Assembly: GCA_013127575.1 (NCBI GenBank) | Contig: CP053418.1 | Coordinates: 4,836,001-4,900,000, forward strand | Source of the DNA: Ramlibacter terrae | GTDB lineage: Bacteria > Pseudomonadota > Gammaproteobacteria > Burkholderiales > Burkholderiaceae_C | Reading direction: 5' to 3' | DNA length: 64,000 nt | Part shown: piece after piece, positions 1 to 9,305 of the stretch | Position numbering within the stretch: position 1 is the stretch's first letter | Layout: the number at the start of each line of letters is the position of its first letter | Made by a program: the position numbers and the translations under genes | The notes under the pieces: generated by a model | Databases searched by the model: none | Told to the model about the DNA's origin: nothing | What the model saw: the letters and a program-made list of their open reading frames with translations, nothing else

Positions 1-1551
1 CTCGCGCCGATGGTGCAGCGGCTGATCGACTCGTCGGCAGCGGACCGGCCGCGGCCACCGCCGGCCGGGGGCAGACCGACACGTCGTTCCGCACGACGGT
101 CATCGCGGAGCCGCGCAGCAACTCGCTCGTGGTGCGCGCCGCCAACGCGGCCCGCATGAACCTCGTGCGCTCGCTCGTGCAGCGGCTCGACCAGCCCGGC
201 GCCCAATCAGCCAACGGCAACATCTACGTCGTGTACCTGAAGAACGCCGAAGCCGTGCGGCTGGCGGCGGTGCTGCGCGCCGCGATGGCGGCGATGCCCA
301 GCACGTCGCCCACCGGCGCACCCCAGCCCAGCGGCGGGGGCGCGGCCAGCGGCGGCGGCAGCGCCTTCACCGGTGGCATCAATGCGAACGCGAACACGGG
401 CGCGAGCCCGTCCACCACGCCGATCCGGGGGGCGGCGCAGCCTTCCACCGGCGGCCAGATCCAGGCCGACCCGGCCACCAACTCGCTGATCATCACGGCG
501 CCCGAGCCGCAGTACCGCCAGCTGCGCGCGGTGATCGACCGGCTCGATGCGCGCCGCGCGCAGGTGTTCGTCGAAAGCCTGATCGCGGAAGTCAACGCCG
601 ACAAGGCGGCCGAATTCGGCATCCAGTGGCAGGGCCCGATCGGCCGCGAAGGCGGCCGCAACATCGGCGTGCTGGGCACCAACTTCAGCGGCGGCGGCGC
701 CGGCGCCAACATCATCGACCTGGCGCTCACCGCCGCCGGCCGTGGCGAGACCAAGCCGTCGCAGGGCCTGAACCTCGGCGTGGCGCGGCGCTTCGGCGGC
801 GTGTACGTGCTCGGCTTCCTCGCCCGCTTCCTGCAGACCAACGGCGACGCCAACATCCTCTCGACGCCCAACCTGCTGACGCTGGACAACGAGGAAGCCA
901 AGATCGTCATCGGCCAGAACGTGCCCTTCGTGACCGGCCAGTACACCAACGCCAACACCGGCACCGGCGGCTCGGTGAACCCGTTCCAGACCATCGAACG
1001 CAAGGACGTCGGCCTGACGCTGCGCGTGAAGCCGCAGATCAGCGAGAACGGCACGGTGCGCATGCAGATCTTCGGGAGGTCTCCAGCGTCGACCCGGCCA
1101 CGCGCACCGACCCGAGCGGCATCACCACCAACAAGCGGTCGATCGAATCAAACGTGCTGGTCGACGACGGCGGCGTGATCGTGCTGGGCGGCCTGCTGCA
1201 GGACGAGTATTCGGGCAACCAGGACAAGGTGCCCGTGGCCGGCGACGTGCCCATCCTCGGCAACCTGTTCAGGAGCGAAACCCGCACGCGCCGCAAGTCG
1301 AACCTGATGGTGTTCCTGCGGCCGGTGGTGGTGCGCGACGCGGCCCGAGCCGACGAGCTCTCCCCGGACCGCTACGACCTGATGCGCGGCCTGCAGGAAG
1401 GCAGCCAGCCGGCTTCCAGCCGGTGGTGCCGGTGAACAACGGCCCGGTGATGCCGCCGCTGCCGCGCCCCGTGGCGCCGCCGCCCGCGACCACCGCGCCG
1501 GTGATGCCCGCGACGCCGCTGGCGCCGATCACCGGGCCGTCCGTGCGCTGA
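1..1551 (+). CDS. gspD: Type II secretion secretin GspD (5' end outside window)
   Basis: Outer-membrane secretin that forms the exit pore of the type II secretion system. Two N-type ring domains are visible: one around IYVVYLKNAEAVRLAAVL and one around DPATNSLIITAPEPQYRQL, separated by a Gly/Ser-rich linker. The secretin core follows, with ILSTPNLLTLDNEEA and VPVAGDVPILGNLF, then a Pro-rich tail ending in PITGPSVR. The reading moves through three frames, with breaks near 45-75, 1072 and 1425; each is explained by loss of one G in a G run. The stop lies 5 nt before gspE, so the two are co-transcribed. Identity is firm from the core; the N-terminus and signal peptide are not visible. Confidence 0.9.
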
Positions 1552-1556
1552 CCGCC

Positions 1557-2959
1557 ATGCGCTATCCGCTTCCCTACGGCTTCGCCCGCAGCCAGCAGCT
1601 GCTGCTGGAGGACGACGGCGAGCAACTGGTGCTGTGGCACGCCGGCGCGCCCGCCCCGGCACGGACGGAGGTGATGCGCAAGTTCGTGTGCGCACGCTGC
1701 AGCAGATCGAACCCGGCGCGCTGGCGCAGCGCATCAGCGCCGCCTACGCGCAAGGCGAGTCGAGCGCGGCCACCGTCGTCAGCGAAGTGCAGAACGACGC
1801 CGACCTCTCGCGCATCATGCAGGAGCTGCCGGCGGTCGAAGACCTGCTGGAAGCCAGCGACGACGCCCCCATCATCCGCATGCTCAACGCGCTGCTGACG
1901 CAGGCCGCGCGCGACGGCGCCAGCGACATCCACATCGAGCCCTACGAACGGCATTCGTCGGTGCGCTTCCGCGTCGACGGCGCGCTGCGCGAAGTGGTGC
2001 AGCCGAACCGCGCGCTGCACGCCGCGCTGATCTCGCGCCTGAAGATCATGGCGGAGCTCGACATCTCCGAGAAGCGCCTGCCGCAGGACGGCCGCATCTC
2101 GCTGCGCATCGGCACCCGCGCGGTCGACGTGCGCGTGTCGACGCTGCCCAGCGCGCACGGCGAACGCGCCGTGCTGCGCCTGCTGGACAAGAGCGAAAGC
2201 AAGATCAGCCCCGAGTCGATCGGCATGACCGGCGCCACGCTGGAGCGTTTCCTCGGGCTGATCGACCAGCCGCACGGCATCGTGCTCGTCACCGGGCCCA
2301 CCGGTTCGGGCAAGACGACCACGCTCTATGCGGCGCTGAGCCGGCTCGACGCCGCCACCGCCAACATCATGACGGTGGAAGACCCGATCGAGTACGAGCT
2401 GCACGGCATCGGCCAGACGCAGGTCAACCCGAAGATCGACCTCGACTTCGCCAAGGCGCTGCGCGCGATCCTGCGGCAGGACCCGGACGTGATCATGATC
2501 GGCGAGATCCGCGACTACGAAACCGCGCAGATCGCGATCCAGGCCTCGCTGACCGGCCACCTGGTGCTGGCCACGCTGCACACCAACGACGCGGCCAGCG
2601 CCGTGACGCGGCTGACCGACATGGGCGTCGAGCCCTTCCTGCTTTCGTCGTCGATCCTCGGCGTGCTGGCGCAGCGACTGGTGCGCAAGCTGTGCGAGTA
2701 CTGCGGCGTCGAGGTCGAAGGCTCCACCAAGGGCTGCGCGCATTGCGGCTACACCGGCTACCACGGCCGCACCGGCATCTTCGAGCTGATGACGGCCGAC
2801 GAGCGCATGCGCGGGCTGATCCACAACAAGGCGTCGGAGGCTGAGATCCGCCAGGCTGCGCTGGCCGGCGGCATGCGACTGATGCGCGACGACGGCGAGC
2901 GGCTGGTGCGCGACGGGATCACGTCGCGCGAGGAAGTGCTGCGGGTCACGCGCGACTAG
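1557..2959 (+). CDS. gspE: Type II secretion ATPase GspE
   Basis: Cytoplasmic hexameric ATPase that powers the type II secretion pseudopilus. In order: a short N-terminal domain (LPYGFARSQQLL), the N2 region with SDIHIEPYE, Walker A GPTGSGKTTT, Asp box EDPIEYELHGIGQTQVN, Walker B IMIGEIRD, His box ATLHTNDAA, and a C-terminal Cys4 zinc element. That element is short: CEYC and CAHC are only 10 residues apart. About 468 residues, normal for the family. One break near 1680 (loss of one G after AAGTTC) joins the first 40 residues to the rest. The TAG stop lies in a CTAG shared with the convergent small gene on the other strand. Confidence 0.95.
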
Positions 2960-3138
2960 CGCGCGCGTTCCGGCGGGTTGCCGGGCCCGGGTTCCTTGAT
3001 CGGGTGCTGCGGCCCGCGTTCCTTCTCGATCGGGGGCACCGTCGGCTGCGGTTGCTGCTGTTGCTGCCCCTGTGCCCCGGCGTTCGCGCGCGGCCGGTCA
3101 CCGTCCCCCGGCGCGAACTTCGCCTTGAACATCACCAT
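2956..3138 (-). CDS. Small Pro/Gln-rich hypothetical protein
   Basis: About 60 residues starting MVMFKAKFAPGDGD, with a run of five Gln and many Pro, Glu and Lys; predicted disordered and soluble. No family recognised. An upstream in-frame TTG at 3150 would overlap the stop of the preceding small gene, but ATG at 3138 is a more usual start. Its TAG stop shares the palindrome CTAG (2956-2959) with the stop of gspE on the opposite strand. It is kept as a gene because it follows a well-started small gene on the same strand and has a biased, non-random composition. Confidence 0.45.
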   Translation of the reverse strand: MVMFKAKFAPGDGDRPRANAGAQGQQQQQPQPTVPPIEKERGPQHPIKEPGPGNPPERAR

Positions 3139-3146
3139 GGCGCGCC

Positions 3147-3332
3147 TCAATCGGGCTGCTGCACGAAGTTGGTGTGGCCGCCGGGGGCGGGCTTCGGCTC
3201 CTCGTGCGCGGTCTGGCCCGGCACGAGCTCGCGCTGGTCGTCGTCGGCGGCCGGCTTCGGCTGCGGAATGCGGCCCCGTTCCGGCTGCGGATGCGCCAGA
3301 CCGTGGTCGATGGGGGTGCGGTCTTCAGGCAT
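3147..3332 (-). CDS. Small hydrophilic hypothetical protein
   Basis: A 61-residue protein, MPEDRTPIDHGLAHPQPE at its start, rich in Pro, Gln, Asp and Glu and without hydrophobic segments, so probably disordered. The start is well supported: a perfect AGGAGG (3338-3343 on the minus strand) lies 5 nt before the ATG. It overlaps or abuts the next small gene at 3147-3150, suggesting a two-gene unit. The function is unknown and no domain is recognised. Confidence 0.6.
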   Translation of the reverse strand: MPEDRTPIDHGLAHPQPERGRIPQPKPAADDDQRELVPGQTAHEEPKPAPGGHTNFVQQPD

Positions 3333-3411
3333 GGAAGCCTCCTTTCGCTTCCATGGTGCGCAAGGTCCCGCTGCGCGTCGGCAGGTCCAGCCCGCGCCGG
3401 CCTGTCAGCGG

Positions 3412-4127
3412 TCAGCAGCCGAGGACGTCGGCGAGGGCCGCCAGGTCGCGGCTGTGCAGGTCGTTCTCCGGCCGCGGGCTCACATCCTTCGGCCGGGCGG
3501 CACCATGTTCCAGCGGCCGCTCGATGTAGGCCGTGCAGGCCGCAGGCGCGCGCACCGGCGAGGTCGTCGTGGTGGGCCGCGACCAGCATCACCCGTTCGG
3601 GCGGCAGGTCGAACACGCGCGCCACGCCGAGGTAGGTGGCGGGGTCGGGCTTGTAGGCCCGGAATACCTCGGCCGACAGCACGCAGTCCCGGGGCAGGCC
3701 CGCGCGCTTGGCCATGCGGGTCAGCAGGCCGATGTTGCCGTTGGAAAGCGAGCAGAGGATGTAGCGGCGCTTGAGCCGCTGCAGCGCCTCGACCGCTTCC
3801 GGCCACGGATCGAGCCGGTGCCACACCCGGTTGAGGTGCTTGCGTTGCGCCTCGTCGAGTTGCTCCAGCCCGAAGCGCGGCAGGATCTGGTCGAGGATCA
3901 TGCGGTGCAGGTCGTCGATCAGCGTCCAGCCGAGTTCACCCGACATCACGCGCGCCATCGCCGGCTTGTAGCCTTCGCGCCAGGCGCGCGCGAACGCGTC
4001 GCCATCCACCTGCGGATGCAGTTGCGCCAGCTCGCGACGATGCTGCCGTGCCAGTCCACCACCGTGCCGAAAATGTCGAAGGCCAGCACCTCGAGTTGGT
4101 CGGCCTCGCTCCAGTCGTCGTGCTCAT
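3412..4127 (-). CDS. Haloacid dehalogenase type II (HAD hydrolase)
   Basis: HAD-superfamily hydrolase of the L-2-haloacid dehalogenase type; the family removes halide from short 2-haloacids, but phosphatase-like substrates are possible. Motif I is FDIFGTVVDW with the nucleophile Asp, motif II is CSLSNGN, the Lys is in YKPDP, and motif IV is in the AHHDDLAGARACG region. The ATG overlaps the stop of the upstream hydantoinase-like gene (ATGA, 4124-4127). Breaks near 4110, 4035 and 3550, losing one, one and two bases, split the frame. Restored, it is about 240 residues and ends LAALADVLGC. Confidence 0.85.
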
Positions 4128-5217
4128 GCCGCTGCTCCCGTCCGTTGCGCCTGCGACCACGCGCCTTGCAGCGCCTCCGCCACCAGCTCGACCACCACGG
4201 CGCAGCCGCTGACCGCGGCCGGAAACGCCGGATCGACGATGGTGCCCGGTGCGCTGCGCAGCTGCAGCGGCGCCGTGCAGCCCGCGTTGCCGGCGGCGCC
4301 AGGAGCGAGCGCGCGGGCGAAATCGTTGATGGCCGACCAGACCGCGCCCCGCGACGCATTGCCCGAGCCGGCGGATTGCGCGGCGCACGCCGTGAGGTCG
4401 ATGGTGAGGCGCTCGCCCTCCTTGCGCAGCAGCACCGGCACGCGCCAGGTTTCGCCCTCTTCCTCGCGCACCGCGGCGAAGCGGTAGTCACCGTCGGGCG
4501 CCGCGCGCAGCACGTCGCGCACCGCGCCGTCCGCTTCGGCGATGGCCGCTTCGCAGTGCGCCCGGAACCCGCCGGGGTCGTCGAGCAGGAGCTGGACCGC
4601 CTCGTCGGCAGCGAGCAGCACCGACCATTGCGTTCGCACGTCGGCGGCCGGGCATCGGGCGCTCGGGTGTTGGTGCACAGCAGGCGGAACAGCGCCGGAT
4701 CGGTCTGCCCCGCGCGGTACAGCCGCACCGGCGGAATGCGCAGGCCTTCCCGGTGCACGGAGGTCGCGGCCGCCGGCAGCGAGCCCGGCGTCATCCCGCC
4801 CACGTCCTGGTGGTGCAGCGTGCAGGCGACCACCGCCTGCACCGCGCCTTGCGCGAAGACGGGCCGCAGCAGCACGACCTCCGGCAGCCGGCTGCCGCCG
4901 CGCCGGGGTCGTTGCAGATGTAGCCGTCGCCCGGCTCCATGCCGGCCGCGGCGAACTCACCGAGGATGCCCTGCACGGCCACCGCCAGGCTGCCCGCCAG
5001 CAGCGGCTGCGGCCCGCGCCCCGGCGCCGCCCAGGCGCCCATCGGGCAGGAACACGGCCGCGGCGCACAAGCCGGCCCGGCTGGCCAGCGGCGACAGGGA
5101 ACGCGTCAGCAGGGCTTCGCGCATGCTGTCGGCCACCGCGTCGAGGGACGCGGCGAGGTCTTCGACGGCGGGAGCGCGCAGGGCTGGGGGAAGGGAGGCG
5201 GAAGGCTGCACCGGCAC
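4124..5217 (-). CDS. Hydantoinase B/oxoprolinase-like protein, short form
   Basis: Resembles the HyuB subunit of ATP-dependent hydantoinases/oxoprolinases. The N-terminal part reads DAVADSMREALLTRSLSPL; then come GDGYICNDP, LHHQDVGGMTPGS and REGLRIPPVRLYRAG, which are HyuB signatures. The C-terminal part is AVWSAINDFARAL and an Ala-rich end. Only about 365 residues can be assembled, against roughly 550 in typical HyuB, and no HyuA partner is in view. Frame breaks lie near 5030, 4890 and 4640. The start is a GTG at 5217; an ATG two bases upstream is in another frame. Overlaps the dehalogenase gene by 4 nt. Confidence 0.7.
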
Positions 5218-5250
5218 ATCGTAGCGGTGCGCGGACGGCAGCGGGGGCGT

Positions 5251-5406
5251 TCAGCCCATGCCGCCGAGGGTCGTCGCGGCGACCAGGCCCCACAGGCCCG
5301 CCACCAGCATCAGCCACATGCCAAGCCGGCCGTCCTGCGAGAACAGCACACGGAAGGTGAGGCGGCGCGATGCCTCGCAATACCGGCCTTCGTTGCACGC
5401 AGTCAA
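5251..5406 (-). CDS. Possible small membrane protein
   Basis: A short open frame ending at 5251 encodes about 51 residues: a polar N-terminal part with two Cys (CNEGRYC) followed by SQDGRLGMWLMLVAGLWGL and VAATTLGGMG, a plausible single transmembrane helix. There is no ATG; TTG at 5406 is the nearest candidate start, and no strong ribosome-binding site was seen. It sits just upstream of the hydantoinase-like gene on the same strand. The evidence is only the helix-like pattern, so this is tentative. Confidence 0.35.
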   Translation of the reverse strand: MTACNEGRYCEASRRLTFRVLFSQDGRLGMWLMLVAGLWGLVAATTLGGMG

Positions 5407-5622
5407 CGCTTCGCGAGGGGCCAGCAGTGGTTCAAGATATTCTCCCGACGACCGATGGCAGCAAGATTAGGCGTCGGCGCATCGCAAGTTTGTAGGTGAT
5501 GCGGCACGCCCCCTGTGGGAACGTGGGACGATCGGCCTGCTGGACAGGACGGGACGGCAACGCAGCCGCCCGCGCGAACCCGGTATCGTCCGGGCTGCGG
5601 GGACTTCGAAAAGGGTGGAACC
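5407..5622. other. Intergenic region before the lipoprotein gene
   Basis: About 216 bp without a supported gene between the minus-strand block and the plus-strand lipoprotein gene. It ends in AAGGGTGG, a plausible ribosome-binding site 5 nt before the ATG at 5623. No convincing -35/-10 pair, repeat or terminator could be picked out by eye. Confidence 0.5.
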
Positions 5623-6415
5623 ATGAGAACGACGGGATGGGTTTTCTGCGCCGCGCTGGCGCTGACGCTGGCCGGCTGCGGCGGCGGCGGTGGCAACCCG
5701 GGCACGTGCAACGGCAGCGCGATCGTCTGCGGCGGCGTCGACGGCACGCCACCGCCCGACAACGGCGGCGCCACCGACAGCGCGGTCGGCCTCTTCAAGG
5801 GCACGACGGGCACCGGCCGCACCGCATACACGCTGGTGCTGGAAGGCGGCGATTTCTGGATCCTCTACGGCCAGCCGGGTAACGCCGACGTGCTCGGCGG
5901 CTTCGAGCGCGGCACCTACAGCGCGGCCGACGGCGAGATCTCCGTGCCCAATCTCGTGGACTTCTCGGCCGCCACCGGCCTGGTGGCCAGCGGCAGCATG
6001 ACGGGCAACTACATCACCGAAACCAGCATCGCCGGCACCGTCCAGTTCGGCGCCGAGGTGGTGAGCTTCGCGGGCGCGTACGACCCCGACTCGACGGAAG
6101 CTGCCGACGGCCGACGCGGCCGGCACCTATGCCGGCACCTTGTCCGTGACAGACGGCAGCGATGCGGCGAACGTGACGGTGAGCGAGTCGGGCGCCGTGA
6201 CCGGCACCAGCACGGGCGGCTGCACCATCAACGGCACGCTGCTGGCCATCGCGAACGCCAACGCCTTCAGCGTCAACGTCAGCCTGTCCGGCGGCGTGTG
6301 CGGCAACGAAGGTTCGACGCTGCGCGGCGTGGCGATCCTGCAGGGCACGCGGATCTTCAGCGCCGGGCTGAACGGCGCGCGCACGGAAGGCTTCGTCTTT
6401 TCCGGCGGCAGGTAG
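5623..6415 (+). CDS. Secreted lipoprotein of unknown function
   Basis: Starts MRTTGWVFCAALALTLAGC, a lipoprotein signal peptide with lipobox LAGC, followed by a Gly run and a low-complexity linker (NGGATDSAVGLF). The rest is Gly/Thr/Ser-rich and beta-like with repeated G-T-Y and TVS motifs (for example GTYAGTLSVTDGSDA), and two Cys in the C-terminal half (GGCTING, GGVCGNE) that could form a disulfide. About 264 residues after one frame break near 6105 (two bases lost or one gained). No enzyme motif recognised. Probably an outer-membrane-anchored periplasmic or surface protein. Confidence 0.75.
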
Positions 6416-6429
6416 CGCGACCGGCTTGC

Positions 6430-6457
6430 GTGAAGCCTGCGTGAAGCCGGGCTTCAC
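6430..6457. promoter_or_regulatory. Candidate CreB binding site (cre tag) before creD
   Basis: On the minus strand 6445-6430 reads TTCACGCAGGCTTCAC, an exact match to the TTCAC-N6-TTCAC box bound by CreB/BlrA response regulators. The second repeat is also half of a palindrome, GTGAAGCC-G-GGCTTCAC (6441-6457), giving a third half-site. The box ends about 57 bp before the creD ATG. The direct repeat is inverted relative to creD compared with the E. coli layout as I recall it, so orientation is a caveat. Confidence 0.7.
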
Positions 6458-6513
6458 AGGCAGCGCGCATTCGCTGGCGAGCATCGGTGGGTCTCCAACC
6501 CCTCCGACTCGCC

Positions 6514-7892
6514 ATGAAGTTCTTCAACGCCAACTCCGTGCTCGCCAAGGTCATCGGCCTGGCAGCCCTGACCCTCTTCGCCGCCCTGCCGCTGGGCATC
6601 ATCCGCGGCATCATCGAAGAACGCGGCGCCAACCGCGTGCTGGCCGCGCAGGAGCTCGCGGCGCGCCACGCCGGCCCGCAGGTGCTTGCCGGGCCGATCA
6701 TCCTGCAGCCGTACGTCGAGCGCTGGACCGAGGTGCAGCTTGACGAAAAGGGCCGGGTGAAGGAGCGTGTCGCGCACGCCGAGGAGCGCACGCAGCTGGT
6801 CTTTCCGCAGACCTCCGACCTGAAAGGAAAGCTGTCGCCACAGCAACGCTACCGCGGGATCTACAGCGTGCTGTTCTACGACCTGCAGGGCACCTTCACC
6901 GGCCGCTTCCCCGCCTTCGACCCGGCCAGCCTGCCCCATAGCCGGAAAGGTTCCGTCATCGAGGCGCTGCAGCCGGTGCTGGCGCTGTCGGTCGGCGACA
7001 TCCGCGGGCTGCAGGGCACGCCCGCGCTGCGGCTGTCCGGCGCGGAGGCCCGTTGGGCGCCGGGCGTTCCCGGCTTGCCGGGCAAGCATCCGCTGGCACA
7101 GGGCGTCCATGCCGCGCTGCCCGCCGCCGCGCTCGCCGCCTGGCAGAAAGGCGAGGCGATCGACTTCGCGCTGCAGCTCACGCTCGTCGGGCAGGAGCGC
7201 CTGTCCATCGTTCCGCTGGCCGACCAGAACACGGCGCACCTCGTCTCGAGCTGGCCGCATCCGAGCTTCGGCGGCGAATTCCTCGCCGTCGAGCGCAAGG
7301 TGGACGCCTCGGGCTTCGAGGCCAACTGGGCGGTGTCGTCGCTGGTCAGCGCGGCCCGCGCCCAAGTGACGGAACCGGGACGGAACGCCGGGCCGCCGGG
7401 CTGGACAGCTTCGACATCAGCCTGGTCGAACCGCTCAACGTGCACGCGCTCGCCACCCGCGCCGTCAAGTACGGCCTGCTGTTCGTCGCGCTCACGCTGA
7501 TGGCCGCCTTCATGTTCGAGCTGTTCCGCAAGCTGCGGCTGCACCCCGTGCAGTACGCGCTGGTGGGCCTGTCGATCACGCTGTTCTTCCTGCTGCTCGT
7601 CGCGCTCTCGGAGAAGATCGCGTTCGGCCCGGCCTACGCTTCGGCCGCGGGCGCCAGCACCTTGCTGCTCACGGTCTACTTCAGCGCCGTGCTGCGCGGC
7701 CTGCAGCGCGGACTGGGGCTCGGCGCCTACGTGGGCCTGCTGTATGCGGCGCTGTACGGGCTGCTCTCGTCGGAAGACAACGCCCTGCTGATGGGTGCGC
7801 TGCTGCTGTTCTCGCTGCTGGCCCTGCTGATGGTGGGCACCCGCCGCGTCGACTGGTACACGCTGTCGGCCAAGACGCCGGCCTCAGCGTGA
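6514..7892 (+). CDS. creD: Inner membrane protein CreD
   Basis: CreD/CET family envelope protein, the usual effector of the CreBC two-component system in envelope stress and beta-lactam tolerance. An N-terminal helix (VIGLAALTLFAALPLGI) precedes a large periplasmic domain with VLAGPIILQPYVERW and GIYSVLFYDLQGTFTG. Several C-terminal helices follow, starting near YGLLFVALTLMAAFMFELF, with HPVQYALVGLSITLFFLLL and a run to LLMVGTRRVDWY. About 460 residues, normal length. One frame break near 7375. Its last 9 nt overlap the 3' end of creC on the other strand, and a CreB box lies upstream. Confidence 0.95.
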
Positions 7893-9305
7893 GTCGTGGC
7901 GGCGCAGGCTGAGCGTTGCCACCGCGCCGCCGTCGGGGTGGTTCGCCAGCGCGATGCTGCCCCGGTGCAGCGCGGCGATGCGCTGCACGAAGCTCAGGCC
8001 GAGGCCCGTGCTCTTCTTCTGGTTGTGCGGGCGCGGCAGCGAGTAGAACTTCTCGAAGACCTTCGCTTGCGCATAGCCGGGGATGCCGGGTCCGGCGTCG
8101 CGCACGGTCACCACGGCCTTGCCGACCGACCGGAGCCGCACGTGCACGAGTCCGCCGGCGGGCGAAAAGTCGATGGCGTTCTCCAGCAGGTTGCTGAGCG
8201 CCTGCCGCAGCAGGAAGGCGTCGCCTTCCACCACCGCGTCCTCGCCGGGCTCGAGCAGCACGCGCACTTGCCGCGGGGCCGCGGCGGCCACCAGTTGCTC
8301 CAGCATCGGCCGCAGCCGCACGGGGGCCAGCGTGCCGAGCGAGCGCCGGCTCTCCAGCGCGGTGAGTTCCAGCATGCGGTCGACCACCTGCTGGATGCGC
8401 GCCGTCTCGCGGCCGATGTTGCCGAGGAACTTCGCGCGTTCGGCCGGCGGCATGCCGTCGTCTTCCAGCAGTTCGGCCGCGCCGCGGATCGCCGACAGCG
8501 GGCTCTTCAACTCGTGGGTGAGCGTCTGCACGTAGTGGCGGCGACGTAGCTGCGGCCGGCCAGCGCGTCGCCCATCTCTGGTACGCCGCGCGCAACGCGC
8601 CCACGCCGCGCCGCCACAGCCCGGGCAGGTTGAGGCGGCGTTCGGTGCGCACGTAGCGCACGTACTCCGTCACCAGCCCGAACGGCCGCACCAGCCAGAG
8701 CGAAACGATCGCCGCCAGCACCAGCACGCCGACCGCGGAGAAGACGCCGACGAAGATGGTCTTGCGGCGCGCCTCGTCCACGAACTGGCGGAAGCTGCTG
8801 GCCGGCTTGCCGACCGACACCGCGCCGACGATCGCATCGCCCGCGCGCACCGGCGCCGCCACGTACATGACCGAACCACCGGGATCGTCGCCTTCCGTGC
8901 TGCGGGCGCCGTACTGCCCGCGCAGCGCCGGGACCACATCGTTCCAGCGCGAGAAGTCGGCGGCGGCTGCGCGGCCGGTGGAATCGAACAGCACGCGGCC
9001 GCGTGCGTCGGTGACATACACGCGCAGTTCCACCTTCTGCTTCGTGACGCCATAGATGCGCGCCTCGAATCGCTTCGCATAGAGCGCGTCGAACAGCGGC
9101 CGCAGGCGGTCGGTGGCGATGGCGCCGTCGCGCACCTCCTGCTCCACCAGCGTCGCCACCGGTACGCCGTCTCCACCATCGACTCCTCCGCCGACTCGCG
9201 GTAGCGCGGATCGAGGTCGGCCAGCACGCGGTACAGCAGGAACCCGCTGCCGGCGACGTACACCAGCAGGATGCCCAGCAGGATGCGCGTGCGCTTGCTG
9301 GTCAT
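7884..9305 (-). CDS. creC: Sensor histidine kinase CreC
   Basis: Membrane histidine kinase partner of CreB. The N-terminal helix (ILLGILLVYVAGSGFLLY) and a second helix (VFSAVGVLVLAAIVSLWLV) bracket a periplasmic sensor region containing YVTDARGRVLFDS. The catalytic part has the H box THELKSPLSAIRGAAELL, N box LSNLLENAIDFSP, G1 DAGPGIPG, F box VFEKFY and G2 STGLGLSFV. About 474 residues. Frame breaks near 9160 and 8550 split the sensor and HAMP-like regions. The ATG overlaps the creB stop (ATGA). Convergent with creD, overlapping it by 9 nt. Confidence 0.95.

Noticed and set aside
1574..2824. A 416-codon minus-strand open frame opposite gspE
   Set aside because: Pure mirror of gspE coding sequence (Arg/Ala/Asp/Val-rich, no motifs); gspE itself is certain.
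3533..5224. A 563-codon plus-strand frame opposite the dehalogenase and hydantoinase-like genes
   Set aside because: Low-complexity Arg/Ala/Pro product without domains; the minus-strand genes have clear family motifs.
6441..6457. GTGAAGCC-G-GGCTTCAC read as a terminator of the lipoprotein gene
   Set aside because: The loop would be one base and there is no T run; it fits better as part of the CreB site.
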